DNA of 64,000 nucleotides from Kitagawia praeruptora (taxonomy: Eukaryota; Streptophyta; Magnoliopsida; Apiales; Apiaceae), in assembly GCA_037693485.1 (NCBI GenBank), contig CM075352.1, positions 162,571,501-162,635,500 of the forward strand, given 5' to 3'. A model generated the notes under the pieces. The model ran no database searches. It had not been told where the DNA came from and saw nothing but the letters and a program-made list of their open reading frames with translations. The position numbers were made by a program, and so were the translations under genes. Below are positions 32,321 through 42,519 of the stretch, one piece after another. Position 1 is the first letter of the stretch; the number at the start of each line of letters is the position of its first letter.

Positions 32321-32574
32321 TCCCTCCGTCCCTCTCAATTCTTTACGTTTGCGGACCAATTTTCGGCACGGATTTTAAGATGCATTTTAAGGATAGTTCT
32401 ATAACTTATTTTTAATATTTTCTTTTTTTGTATTAAAATAGAACAATCCTATTTTTATAAAAAAAAAATATATATATATCAAAAATAAGTTATAGAACTA
32501 TCTTTAAAATGCACCTTAAAATGCGTATCAGACACACACTTTTTTATGTAAAGAAATGGATGGGACAAAGGGAG
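32321..32574. mobile_element. Stowaway-like MITE with a long internal foldback
   Basis: Left end TCCCTCCGTCCCTC, right end GGGACAAAGGGAG then TA. The interior is a foldback: GATAGTTCTATAACTTATTTTT (32391-32412) versus AAAAATAAGTTATAGAACTATC. Confidence 0.75.
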
Positions 32575-32649
32575 TAACAGATTTGGATGATTTTTAGTAA
32601 AACTATTGGACCCAATAATGCAAATACAATACACAAATGGAAATTAGGA

Positions 32650-33021
32650 TCGAGTCGACGCACATCAATATAATTTACATTTCTTTAGTACAACATCATA
32701 AGTTTATAACCAAGCATAAACTCTCCAGCAAATAGTAAACGTTTACAATAGACCCTGGAATTTTATTATAAAACAGCAGCAGCACTTTTATTAGTGAACA
32801 TAAACCTCAAACCTCCCAGAACTATAAGCGACAAAGCCGAGTTCTGTAAAGGATCACCTCTTATACCACACACATTGAAAGAAGAATTACAAGTAATTAC
32901 CACACCTGTCTGAAGAAAAGCAAAAGAAAAAACAACACACTTTAGCCTTTTTGCATGATGCATTATTAGTAGTTCCTACTAATAAGTTTAAACATAAACT
33001 GTCTTCTTTATCTCTCGCAAT
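32650..33021 (-). other. Probable 3' UTR of the DUF7870-type gene
   Basis: The stretch directly after the minus-strand stop at 33022 has higher complexity than the surrounding repeats. No further coding exon was seen. Confidence 0.4.
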
Positions 33022-34275
33022 TTAGTTCAGCCATTGATGAACAGCAATCCCCTCATCTCTTAACTTTCCGTACAATGCCAAGCACTGCCAATAAGCTCTC
33101 TTGCTCTTGCCACCATCTTGCCATTGGTTTTTGCACTCGAGGAAGAGTTCGTCAACCAGACTTATTGTATTCTTACTCATCATCTGCTCGACCATTTCTG
33201 CCTCTGCTTTCATTACCACATAGTCTTCTTCCTTTACATTATTTGCCATCCAGTCTGATGCCCCGCTAGTAAAAGGAACTTCATTTTTCACCAATCCTTT
33301 TGCTTTGGTCTCCTCATAGTTCATCTCCATGTCCAAGTTGTAGACCTGAAAATCTTGATTCCTTGTCGGATAATTCTGCTTGAACCATTCAACAGATTTA
33401 GTTTTTTCATCAGTGATGAAAATTCTACGCGGGTAATCTTGTAGCGAGTCACCCATTAAGTCGGGAAGAAATCTGAAATTCCTCTTCAGCTTGTTAGAAC
33501 TTGCCAATGCTCTTGGAGGTGGCTCAAGCCACACATCTTCTAGACCTTTCAAGGCATCCTTCTTAGCCTCAGGGACAAACTCAAAAAGCTTGCGCGCTAC
33601 TCCAGAAAATTGTGCCTGATTCACATGATCAGTCTTTCTCATTGCCTGCACAGTGACATCAAAACTTCGAAGATACACTGTTTTGTAATTTGGGTCGCGT
33701 TGAAACTCATTTGCAGCATCATTACCCAATTTCATAACAACAATGCCGCCAACCCTCAAAATCCTATCAGTTAACATTTTGGACCCCGCCAAGCTCGAAG
33801 AGAAAACAACGTCAAAAGGCTCATCTGGAAACTGCCTCTTGCCATCCAAATCAGATTCAACAACCAACTCAATGTCGTTATTATACAAGAACTGATAGTT
33901 CTCCATCGGACGACCAACGCCAGAACTCAAAATCAAACCTTTATCTCCCATCTTAACAAAGCCCTCATAAGCTAAATCTTGAAAGATCTCAGGAAAACAT
34001 TTAAACCCCGTAATATCAACCACATTCTCGCTAGACAATCTTCCCGATATATAAACAATCAAAGGCAATGTGATGACAAAAATAGCCAACAACAATGACC
34101 TCGATACAACCCGTAAAGCGATAGAATCAGGCAAATTAACAATCACATAACCATCATAATTCCCACCAACACCATACATACCACTCAAATCTTTCACATT
34201 CATCTTGCTCTTAACTCGAAACCCTCGAGCCAAATCCATCATCAAGTTCTCAAATTTCCACAATTTTTCAATCAA
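33022..34275 (-). CDS. Membrane-anchored methyltransferase-like protein (DUF7870 type)
   Basis: An uninterrupted frame of 417 residues. Residues 54-77 (LRVVSRSLLLAIFVITLPLI) form one transmembrane segment after a cytosolic-type N terminus. The soluble part shows a Rossmann-like methyltransferase pattern, including FDVVFSSSLAG and ILRVGGIVVMKLG, the usual strand 4/5 region. The C terminus (VDELFLECKNQW ... YWQCLALYGKLRDEGIAVHQW) is distinctive for a plant family annotated as SAM-dependent methyltransferase-like / DUF7870. Activity has not been shown from sequence, and a classical SAM-binding GxGxG is not obvious. The start could be the Met at residue 12 or 13 (MMDLARGF). The sequence upstream to about 34700 looks like a 5' UTR. 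Confidence 0.85.
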   Translation of the reverse strand: MIEKLWKFENLMMDLARGFRVKSKMNVKDLSGMYGVGGNYDGYVIVNLPDSIALRVVSRSLLLAIFVITLPLIVYISGRLSSENVVDITGFKCFPEIFQDLAYEGFVKMGDKGLILSSGVGRPMENYQFLYNNDIELVVESDLDGKRQFPDEPFDVVFSSSLAGSKMLTDRILRVGGIVVMKLGNDAANEFQRDPNYKTVYLRSFDVTVQAMRKTDHVNQAQFSGVARKLFEFVPEAKKDALKGLEDVWLEPPPRALASSNKLKRNFRFLPDLMGDSLQDYPRRIFITDEKTKSVEWFKQNYPTRNQDFQVYNLDMEMNYEETKAKGLVKNEVPFTSGASDWMANNVKEEDYVVMKAEAEMVEQMMSKNTISLVDELFLECKNQWQDGGKSKRAYWQCLALYGKLRDEGIAVHQWLN

Positions 34276-34711
34276 GATTACTCAAGAAAACACTAAATTA
34301 TATCAGATCAGCCTAATCTAACAAAGACCCACAAGACCAATTTTTTCAGAGATCAAGAAAAATCAAAAGGCAAAGAAAAATCAAGAACTTTTCAAGAATA
34401 ATTTTAGCGAGAGCAAAACCTGGAAGCTGTATGATTACCACCCACAAGAGCAACACGAGAGCTTCTAATATCAAACCAAAGGTCCATTAATTCTCTAATC
34501 CTAATAAACTCCATCAGCCCTTTTTTGTATAATCACTCTTCTCTTTTCTCTAGATCTAATCAATGGTATCAAATTTTAGTACTTACCCATGTCTTTTATT
34601 CATGCAAATGATCATTTAATGAGTTGCAAATCACCATTAATCAAGAAATAGAGAAAAGAGAAGAGGGTTGTGAAAGATACAGGGGAGAGAAAAGGAAAAA
34701 GAGAACTGATA

Positions 34712-34723
34712 GAATTTTATATA
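34712..34723 (-). promoter_or_regulatory. Possible TATA box of the DUF7870-type gene
   Basis: The minus strand reads TTTATATATAAAATTC about 440 bp before the ATG. It is followed by a CT-rich leader, as is common near plant transcription starts. The distance implies a long 5' UTR, perhaps with an intron. Confidence 0.4.
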
Positions 34724-34739
34724 TAAATGTGCAAGTTAA

Positions 34740-35220
34740 TTTTTTTTTTTTTTTTTTGTGAATTACTCCGTATAAGTAGAAGTGAGTTTGAAGAAGTACA
34801 AATATAGGCATGTGATGGGTGGTGAAGAAATTAATTAATGTGGGGTTGTGGATTTGTGGGGTTAAGGTTGGTGTTTAGAATAGTTTTGATTCTTCGACTG
34901 ATGTTAATTCTGCTGTCCGTTAAATTTTGAGTATCTGTATCTCATATAATTCTGACAATTCTGCATTTTGAAATACTCTCTCAATTCTTAGTTCGATTTT
35001 AATTTTGAACCGGTTAAATTGATTAAGAATGTGTTTGACTTTGTTTTAAAAAAAAAAATTGTGTTCGACAATTTTGAACAAGAATGTGTTTGAGTTTGAT
35101 ATTGATGTCGCGCTCTCTTTTTCGTTTTTCTTTTTTTTAATTCACACTTACATGCTTTTCAGTTTTCATGTTGCGCGTTTTTTTCTTTTTCTTTTTAAAC
35201 ATTCACACTTATATGTTTTA
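34740..35220. other. AT-rich intergenic region
   Basis: Contains a 17-base T run (34740-34757). No gene or complete element seen. Confidence 0.4.
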
Positions 35221-35599
35221 AGAGCATCTCAAAAGATATTTTGTAAAATATTAGTTAAATATTAATTATCTAAAATTCATTGAACTTGTAACGTGTTTTA
35301 TTTTAATTGAATTGACTACATTGGTTGATTATATTTTAAAAAATAATATGTTATTATTATTAATTTAAGTTGTTAAAAATAGAAATATAATTTCAATATG
35401 GTAATTGATGTGGAGTTTTACTACAGGTTGCTAAAGGTTCGACAAATTTTGTCAACCTATTATCGTCGTCTAAATTTTTATTTAAGAGTTTTGTCCCGTT
35501 GAAGTGGACAAAATTTTACAAATTCTCCATGATTCTTATTTAAGACAGGTGATTTATCTTGATTTTTACCTAAGGATTTTAGATGGTTGGAGATGCTCT
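35221..35599. mobile_element. MITE with AGAGCATCTC inverted ends
   Basis: The left end AGAGCATCTC and right end GAGATGCTCT are perfect 10-base inverted repeats. If GAGCATCTC is the true end, the flanks are TAA and TAG, near a Harbinger-type three-base site. Related in its ends to 4957-5569. Non-coding, 379 bp. Confidence 0.65.
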
Positions 35600-35860
35600 A
35601 GGTATCTGTTCTATTTACTATAAACTAGGAAGCACAGACTCGAATACAACGACACGGGATATGGGTACGGAAACTCGGGGATTCGCCAATCATCGAAGAA
35701 TATTGGATACGGGATTCGGCAAATAAAATAATAATAATTATAAATATATTTATATATATTCATGATAAGATTTGAATAATGGTGTGAAATTGTGAATGAT
35801 GATAGGCTTAAAATTGATTAGGAATGGATGTTACTGAGAATGAGTATTTCAGAATGTATG
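35600..35860. other. Flank of the CACTA insertion
   Basis: No gene recognised. A GC-richer segment (35640-35720, around ACACGGGATATGGGTACGG) looks like a repeat remnant. Confidence 0.35.
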
Positions 35861-35863
35861 TAT
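35861..35863. repeat. Target duplication TAT of CACTA 1, left
   Basis: Three-base duplication typical of CACTA, matched by TAT at 46956-46958. Confidence 0.8.
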
Positions 35864-36480
35864 CACTACACCAGAATATGAATCAGACAACACTTTATAG
35901 ACAACGGATTACCGAAAAAGCATGGTCCGAAAAACTCATACAACTGGTATTTGTGAAACTCAAAAAACTGTTGTGTAACCAATACATGGACAATGGTTTT
36001 TCACAAAAAATAAACTGTTGTTTAATGCTTAAAAACCCGTTGTCAGACACACAAGAACACAATGGTTTTTCCGAAACTAAAAACATGTTGTCTCACATAG
36101 TCGTAGACAATTGTTTTCTATAAAATAAATCTGTTGTGTCATATGGACATAGACAATGTCAAACTGTTGTTTCACATGGACATAAACAATGCCTACAAAC
36201 TGTTGCCACTTATACAGCATATTTTCGAAAAAAACTGAAAACAGGGCACATAAGGTAATAGAGGAAAACATGGCAAGTAGAAAACAGGGCAAACGGTATA
36301 ACAACCCAAGACATACAACGGGTTGTTAGAAACCTTTACACAATTGTTGAAAACCGTTGTCTGAAAGTAAAATATGTTAAAAAAAAAAGAACAGTACAAG
36401 ATGATCACCCCAACAGAACATGAATAAATACAACCAAGATCAATCTTACCAACACTGGTTTATCAACAAACCATATCAAA
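35864..36480. repeat. Left subterminal region with ACAACGG-type motifs
   Basis: Degenerate motifs such as GACAACGGATT, GACAATGGTTTTTC, AACTGTTGT and ACAACGGGTTGT recur roughly every 30-60 bases on both strands. Confidence 0.65.
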
Positions 36481-36517
36481 TAAATTCAATGTACATTCAA
36501 CAAACTAAATTAATACA

Positions 36518-39500
36518 TCATGGTAGTTGAATCCATTCTTCTTCTCGAATGTAACTAGTACTTTCTTCCTCTACATCAACACTGGGAAACATTGTCACAT
36601 CCATCTCATTCTCAAGTTCAATTTCAACCGATCCCACCTTTTCATCGTCACTATCCTCATGGTATGCCTTACTAGGTAATTTCAACACCACTGACCAAAA
36701 TTTGTCAAGAGGATCAACAATATAACAAACTTGATTAACATGATTTCCCAACACAAATGGATCATTTAAAAAGCCTAACTTATTTAAATTAACTAATGTA
36801 TATCCCAAGTCATCAACCTTTATCCCTTTATTCGTATCCACCCAATTGCAACGAAAAACAGGGACCCTAAATTTGCTATAGTCCAACTCCCATATAAAGC
36901 AAATAACTCCATAATACGTATATGATGTACGCTGAATGTTTTTATCCTTTTGGTGCACAACCATTGTATCGGCATCTACAGAGACACCGCTGCACTGAAC
37001 TTGACGTTGATCATCACGATCTTTGGTGCTATACGTAACACCATTGATTCTGTAGCCACTGAATGTAGGCACGCATTTGTTGGGGCCTGCTGCAATCCAC
37101 ACTAACTCCGTATTCAACTGATTATTTTGAACAAGCAATTCTGCTGCAACCTGGCAATACTTAATGATAACAGAATTATTCTACATGGTAACAGTCCTAA
37201 AACACATCATAATCTCAAAATATTTTCTGCAATTTGTACAATAACATGGTAGAATACAGTACCTTCTGTTGAAACCATTTAGGGAAGTTTTCATTTTCCT
37301 TGTTCTTTAGCCACACTTCATCGCTTTTATGCTGTGGATATCTTGTCATTAAATCAGCCATGTGTTGACTACACGTCATAAGACATAAGAAAAATAAGAC
37401 AAAAAAATTAAGAAATGCAGAAAATAAGACATAAGAAAAATCAGAACTGCAGAAAATAAGACATAAGAAAACTAATAGAGTTGCTTACTCAAAATATGGC
37501 CTTACAACATTACTATTATGGAGAAGACACAAATGTGCTAGGTGCAGGTCATTGCTGCTCGGTGTTATCATTGTTGCACCAGATAAGGCCTACTTTTTCC
37601 GTTCTTATCCCGGGTATTTTTGGGCAATCCAACAGTAGCTTCTTTCAAGTTCTCCAAATAGTTAATAGCCTCTTCTGCAACATATGCCTCAGCGATGCAA
37701 CCTTCTGGACGAGCCCGATTCCTTACATATGCCTTGAATGTCTTCATATATCTCTCAAAAGGATACATCCATCGAAGGAAGACTGGACCGCAAAGCTCAA
37801 CTTCTCTCACAAGATGAAGTGAAAGATGGAACATTACATCAAATATGGAAGGTGGGAGGTATTTTTCTAGCTTGCATAAGGTTTCTACCAAGTGCGATTG
37901 CAGTTTTTCCAATTTATCGACCTCAATTACTTTACTGCAAATTGATTTAAAGAATTGGCAAAACCGAATGATAGCATACCTGACCTGTTTCTGCAGTACT
38001 GACCGAATGGAAATGGGGAGCAAGTGATGCAAAATTGTATGACAGTCATGAGATTTCATTCCAGCAAGGCGAAGATTTTCCATCGATACTAGACCCTTAA
38101 TGTTTGAACAGAAGCCCTCATGTAACTTCATTCCAAGTAAGGATGAGCAGACAATCTTCTTTTCAGTATGCAATAAGTTCCAAGAAGCCATCGGCAACTT
38201 CTCTTTCTTTCCTGGATTTTTTGGCCTTAGCTCTGTTCTGATCCCCATTTCAGCCATATCAAGTCGGATAGATTCCCTGTCTTTTGTCTTCCCTGGTATA
38301 TTTAACAAGGTACCCGTTAAAGCCTCGCATATATTTTTCTCGATATGCATCACATCAAGGACATGCCTAACCGGGAGAAATTTCCAATACTCGAGTTGGA
38401 AGAATATAGAAATTTTCTTCCAAATAGGTCGAGCATCACCTTTCTTCCATCGAGGCTGGCGTTGTGTCTTTCCAAAGACATGGCCCTTTAGATGTTGTAG
38501 CCTTTCAAGAACCTCCTCTCCAGTTAACGGAACAGGAGCAGATTGCTTCTCTACGGTGTTATCAAAATCTAGCTTTTGCCTTCGATATGGATGATGACGG
38601 GGCAACCACCTCCGATGCCTCATTATAACCGTCTTACCATAATTTTTAAGCCTGGTAGCTTTTGTTTGATCAACACATACAGTACAAGCATTATACCCTT
38701 TAATGATGTTGCCCGACAAGTTGCCTAGTGCAGGATAATCACTGATTGTCCATAACAAAATGGCTCTTAGAACGAAGTACTCCTTCTTATATGCGTCATA
38801 CACTTGTTTTCCCTGCCACAAACTCTGCAGATCTTCTATAAGTGGTAGAAGGAAGACATCAATATCATTCCCCGGTTGAGTTGGTCCGGATATCAACAAA
38901 CTTAACATAATGTACTTTCGCTTCATACAAAGCCATGGTGGGAGGTTATAAATCGCTAGCAAAACCGGCCAACACGAGTACTCAGTGGATACACCACCGA
39001 AAGGATTGAATCCATCGGCAGATAGAGCTAACCTAAGGTTCCTCGAATCTGAAGCAAACTCTGGCCACTTCTGGTCCATTCCTAAAGCACATAAAGTTGT
39101 CTTGGCTTCCCCGAAGGTAGAAGGGATAGTGTTGCCCGCTAGAAGCATAGACCCAAGCAAAAGGAGAATATCGGAGAAGCAAGAATCGGACATGCCATGC
39201 TTTGCTTTCAAGCTATACAACCTTACTAAAGCTTCTAACTTAGTAAAACTCTCACAGTCTGGATAAAGGGGTATATGTTCACCTTGAACATGGTTATATA
39301 AATGAGAAGAATCAACATCGTCTTCTTCTGAAGTGGGGTGTTGATGCACAGATTCTGAGGTGTTGGTTTCAGAAGCACTAGAACTCTCCACTGGATGTGA
39401 CTCACCGTGCCATATCCAGTTTGTATAGGTTGGATCAATACCATTCAGAAAGAGATGGTCCCTAACTGTCCGCGCGTTCCAGTTTTTGCTATGCACACAT

Positions 39501-39625
39501 TTTAAACATGGACAAGATATTTTGTTTTCATCTTTCCCGTTCTCAAATGCAAACATCAACAACTCTTCCACTCCTAATTGAAACTCTCTTGTTCTTCTAT
39601 CAGCCCTCAACCAAGCTCTATCCAT
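36518..39625 (-). pseudogene. CACTA TnpD-type transposase, frameshifted and internally deleted
   Basis: Exons 39625-37489, 37368-37263 and 37150-36518 have GT-AG borders and compatible phases. Exon 1 starts MDRAWLRADRRTREF (Transpos_assoc domain with CPCLKC). It continues into a Transposase_21-like region (KWPEFASDSRNLRLALSADG, NLPPWLCMKRKYIM, GPTQPGNDIDVFL, ACTVC, HVLDVMHIEKNICEALTGT) and a DUF4218 region (FFKSICSKVI ... FDVMFHLSLHLVREVE ... YMKTFKAYVRN). The last exon is a DUF4216 domain (VWIAAGPNKCVPTF ... DPFVLGNHVNQVCY). Two lesions: GMD joins directly to QKWPEFA near 39080, where relatives have some 70 extra residues with a Cys-rich segment; and a one-base shift near 37590-37600 puts the end of exon 1 (MITPSSNDLHLAHL) in another frame. 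Confidence 0.88.
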
Positions 39626-40380
39626 TATCCAAATTATGCTGCAATTCAACCCTCAACTGGCCAACAACAAAATTCAATAAATTGAGAGTCACCAGCAAAA
39701 TACACTATGACTAAATTCACTAACAACAGCAAAATGACCAATTAACAGTTTCATGAGATTTTAACCCGTTTAATGGGAATGAAAACGTGAATTTAATTGA
39801 AACACAAGGTGTTTTGCAGTGAACTGAATCAAAAGTCAGACAGCAAAACAAATCTAAGTCCAATCATAAAACGGAGTAAATTCACTAAATTCATTAACAA
39901 AAGCAAATAATTTAACAGCCAAATGAACCATTAAATAAATTAAACAACATCAAATGAACCACAAAATAAATTAAACAACGGCAAATTGCACCTGACAACG
40001 GCTGCGAGAAAACCTTGAAAGCTTGACTGGCTTTTTGAAAGCTAGGGTTTCGATTCGATTAACTTGTTTTTCGATTATGGATACTAAATCAATGAATACC
40101 TAAGCTGGTTTTGATTGAATCGACTGAGGGAGAGTGTGTACGGTTGAGAAAGGGAGAAAAAGGAAAGCAGACTGAGAAATGAAAGAGGGAAAGTAGACTG
40201 AAAAATGAAAGAGGGAAAGAGGGAAAGTGTTGAATATTTCGGGAAGGGAAAGAGGGAAAGTAGACTGGTTTTTCAATATTTCGGGAAGGGAAAGAGGGAA
40301 AGTGTTGAAATTAATAAAATATGTAAATTACTAATATATTTACATTTCTTAAATTATATATAATGCTTAAATTATATATA
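39626..40380 (-). promoter_or_regulatory. Upstream region of the TnpD-type gene
   Basis: No ORF of note. 40020-40150 looks like a transcribed leader (a minus-strand CCCTAGCTTTCAAAAAGCC region). 40150-40310 is a purine-rich plus-strand block with GGGAAAGAGGGAAAG repeats. The transcription start is not resolved. Confidence 0.4.
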
Positions 40381-41660
40381 AAATCATTTTTTCGACGATC
40401 CGACCGTGCGGATGTGGCCACCTAGTGATTTTAGGCATATGAATTTTTTTTAAAAAAATTACGAATATTCGAAGTACGACTTTATAACATTAATCTCGCT
40501 AAAGTATAATGCTTCAAACGAGAGTACAACCCGCTTAACAAACCATTTTTTAAAATCATTTTTTCGACGATCCGACCGTGCGGATGTGGCCACCTAGTGA
40601 TTTTAGGCATATGAAATTTTTTTTAAAAAATTACGAATATTCGAAGTACGACTTTATAACATTAATCTCGCTAAAGTATAATGCTTCAAACGAGAGTACA
40701 ACCCGCTTAACAAACCATTTTTTAAAATCATTTTTTCGACGATCCGACCGTGCGGATGTGGCCACCTAGTGATTTTAGGCATATGAAATGTTTTTAAAAA
40801 AATTACGAATATTCGAAGTACGACTTTATAACATTAATCTCGCTAAAGTATAATGCTTCAAACGAGAGTACAACCCGCTTAACAACCCATTTTTTAAAAT
40901 CATTTTTTTGACGATCCGACCATGCGGATGTGGCCACCTAGTGATTTTAGGCATATGAAATTTTTTTTAAAAAATTACGAATATTCGAAGTACGACTTTA
41001 TAACATTAATCTCGCTAAAGTATAATGCTTCAAACGAGAGTACAACCCGCTTAACAAACCATTTTTTAAAATCATTTTTTCGACGATCCGACCGTGCGGA
41101 TGTGGCCACCTAGTGATTTAAGGCATATGAAATGTTTTTAAAAAAATTACGAATATTCGAAGTACGACTTTATAACATTAATCTCGCTAAAGTATAATGC
41201 TTCAAACGAGAGTACAACCCGCTTAACAACCCATTTTTTAAAATCATTTTTTCGACGATCCGACCGTGTGGATGTGGCCACCTAGTGATTTTAGGCATAT
41301 GAATTTTTTTTAAAAAAATTACGAATATTCGAAGTACGACTTTATAACATTAATCTCGCTAAAGTATAATGCTTCAAATGAGAATACAACCCGCTTAACA
41401 AACCATTTTTTAAAATCATTTTTTCGATGATCCGACCGTGCGGATGTGGCCACCTAGTGATTTAAGGCATATGAAATGTTTTTAAAAAAATTACGAATAT
41501 TCGAAGTACGACTTTATAACATTAATCTCGCTAAAGTATAATGCTTCAAACGAGAGTACAACCCGCTTAACAACCCATTTTTTAAAACCATTTTTTCGAC
41601 GATCCGACCGTGCGGATATGGCCACCTAGTGATTTTAGGCATATGAAATTTTTTTGAAAA
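40381..41660. repeat. 172-bp tandem array between the two CACTA genes
   Basis: Seven full units and one partial, marked by TTCGACGATCCGACCGTGCG at 40391, 40563, 40735, 40908, 41079, 41251, 41423 and 41595, so the period is 171-173 bp. Each unit holds the imperfect palindrome ATCCG-ACCGTG-CGGAT, an A/T-only block, the perfect palindrome CGAATATTCG and the word AACCCGCTTAACAA. Units differ at only a few positions. The array lies between divergently transcribed genes. Confidence 0.95.
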
Positions 41661-41877
41661 ATAATTCTAAAAATATAATTCTAAAGTATAATTCTAAAAA
41701 TAAAATCTATTAAATCAATTGAAATTAAACTTGATTATTAAAAATATTTGTGTAAAAAACAGTATGTAAATTAAGAAGAGGCGGGATTTTTCCCCCGTAA
41801 ACACAGCCGTGGTCCCATAAAACAATCTTTATCCCAACTTGGTCAAACTCTTTTTCCCTTTAATACACTTTTCTCCT

Positions 41878-41883
41878 TATAAA
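41878..41883 (+). promoter_or_regulatory. TATA box of the Ulp1-domain gene
   Basis: TATAAA followed after about 40-60 bp by a CT-rich leader (CTAGCTCTCTCTCGCTCTAG), a usual plant promoter arrangement. Confidence 0.6.
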
Positions 41884-41929
41884 CTGTCCCCTTAATATTC
41901 TCAATCTCGAAACTAAATCTGGACACACT

Positions 41930-42519
41930 CTAGCTCTCTCTCGCTCTAGGCAAAACTCTCCGTTTCCGTTCAATTCGCACATCAAAACCATCGACCATCG
42001 GCTTCAATTCGCATATCAAAACCATCAAAACCGTCGGTATCTCTCTCGTTAATTTGATTTATGTTCTTTGTTACTTAATCTTTCAGTTTTGTTGATGCAT
42101 GTACAAGTAAAACGTGGACTAGGGTTTTGATTTAATCTTTTAGTTTAATCTTTAATCCATCATTTATTTCTTTAATCCATCATTTGATTATTTGTAGATT
42201 TTTAATTACCCTGATTCTGTTAGCTATTTTGTCATGTATTTTGTATCAAATATGAATGTTTATGATTAAGTTGTGTTATGTATATGATTTATTTTGATAT
42301 ATGTTCTTTGTTACTTAATCTTTCAGTTTTGTTGATGCATGTACAAGTAGACTAAGGGTTTTGATTTAATCTTAGTTTAATCTTTAATCCATCATTTGAT
42401 TCTTTGTAGATCTTTAATTACCCTGATTCTGTTAGCTATTTTGTCATGTATTTTGTATCAAATATGAATGTTTATGATTAAGTTGTGTTATGTATATGAC
42501 TTATTTCTTTATATAGATT
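41930..42519 (+). other. 5' UTR with a leader intron of the Ulp1-domain gene
   Basis: The leader exon runs to about 42033, where GTATCTCTC gives a donor. The acceptor TTTATATAG ends at 42514, just before the ATG. The intron holds a tandem duplication of about 240 bp (42057-42296 and 42297-42505) starting TATGTTCTTTGTTACTTAAT in each copy. The splice positions are by eye. Confidence 0.6.

Noticed and set aside
40578..41113. Two identical 63-codon open frames starting MRMWPPSDFRHMKFF
   Set aside because: They are the same part of two units of the 172-bp array. Other units break the frame, so they are a by-product of the repeat and not genes.
40381..41660. CRISPR-like regularity of the tandem array
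   Set aside because: The units are contiguous and the whole 172 bp is repeated with no variable spacers; this is a plant transposon.
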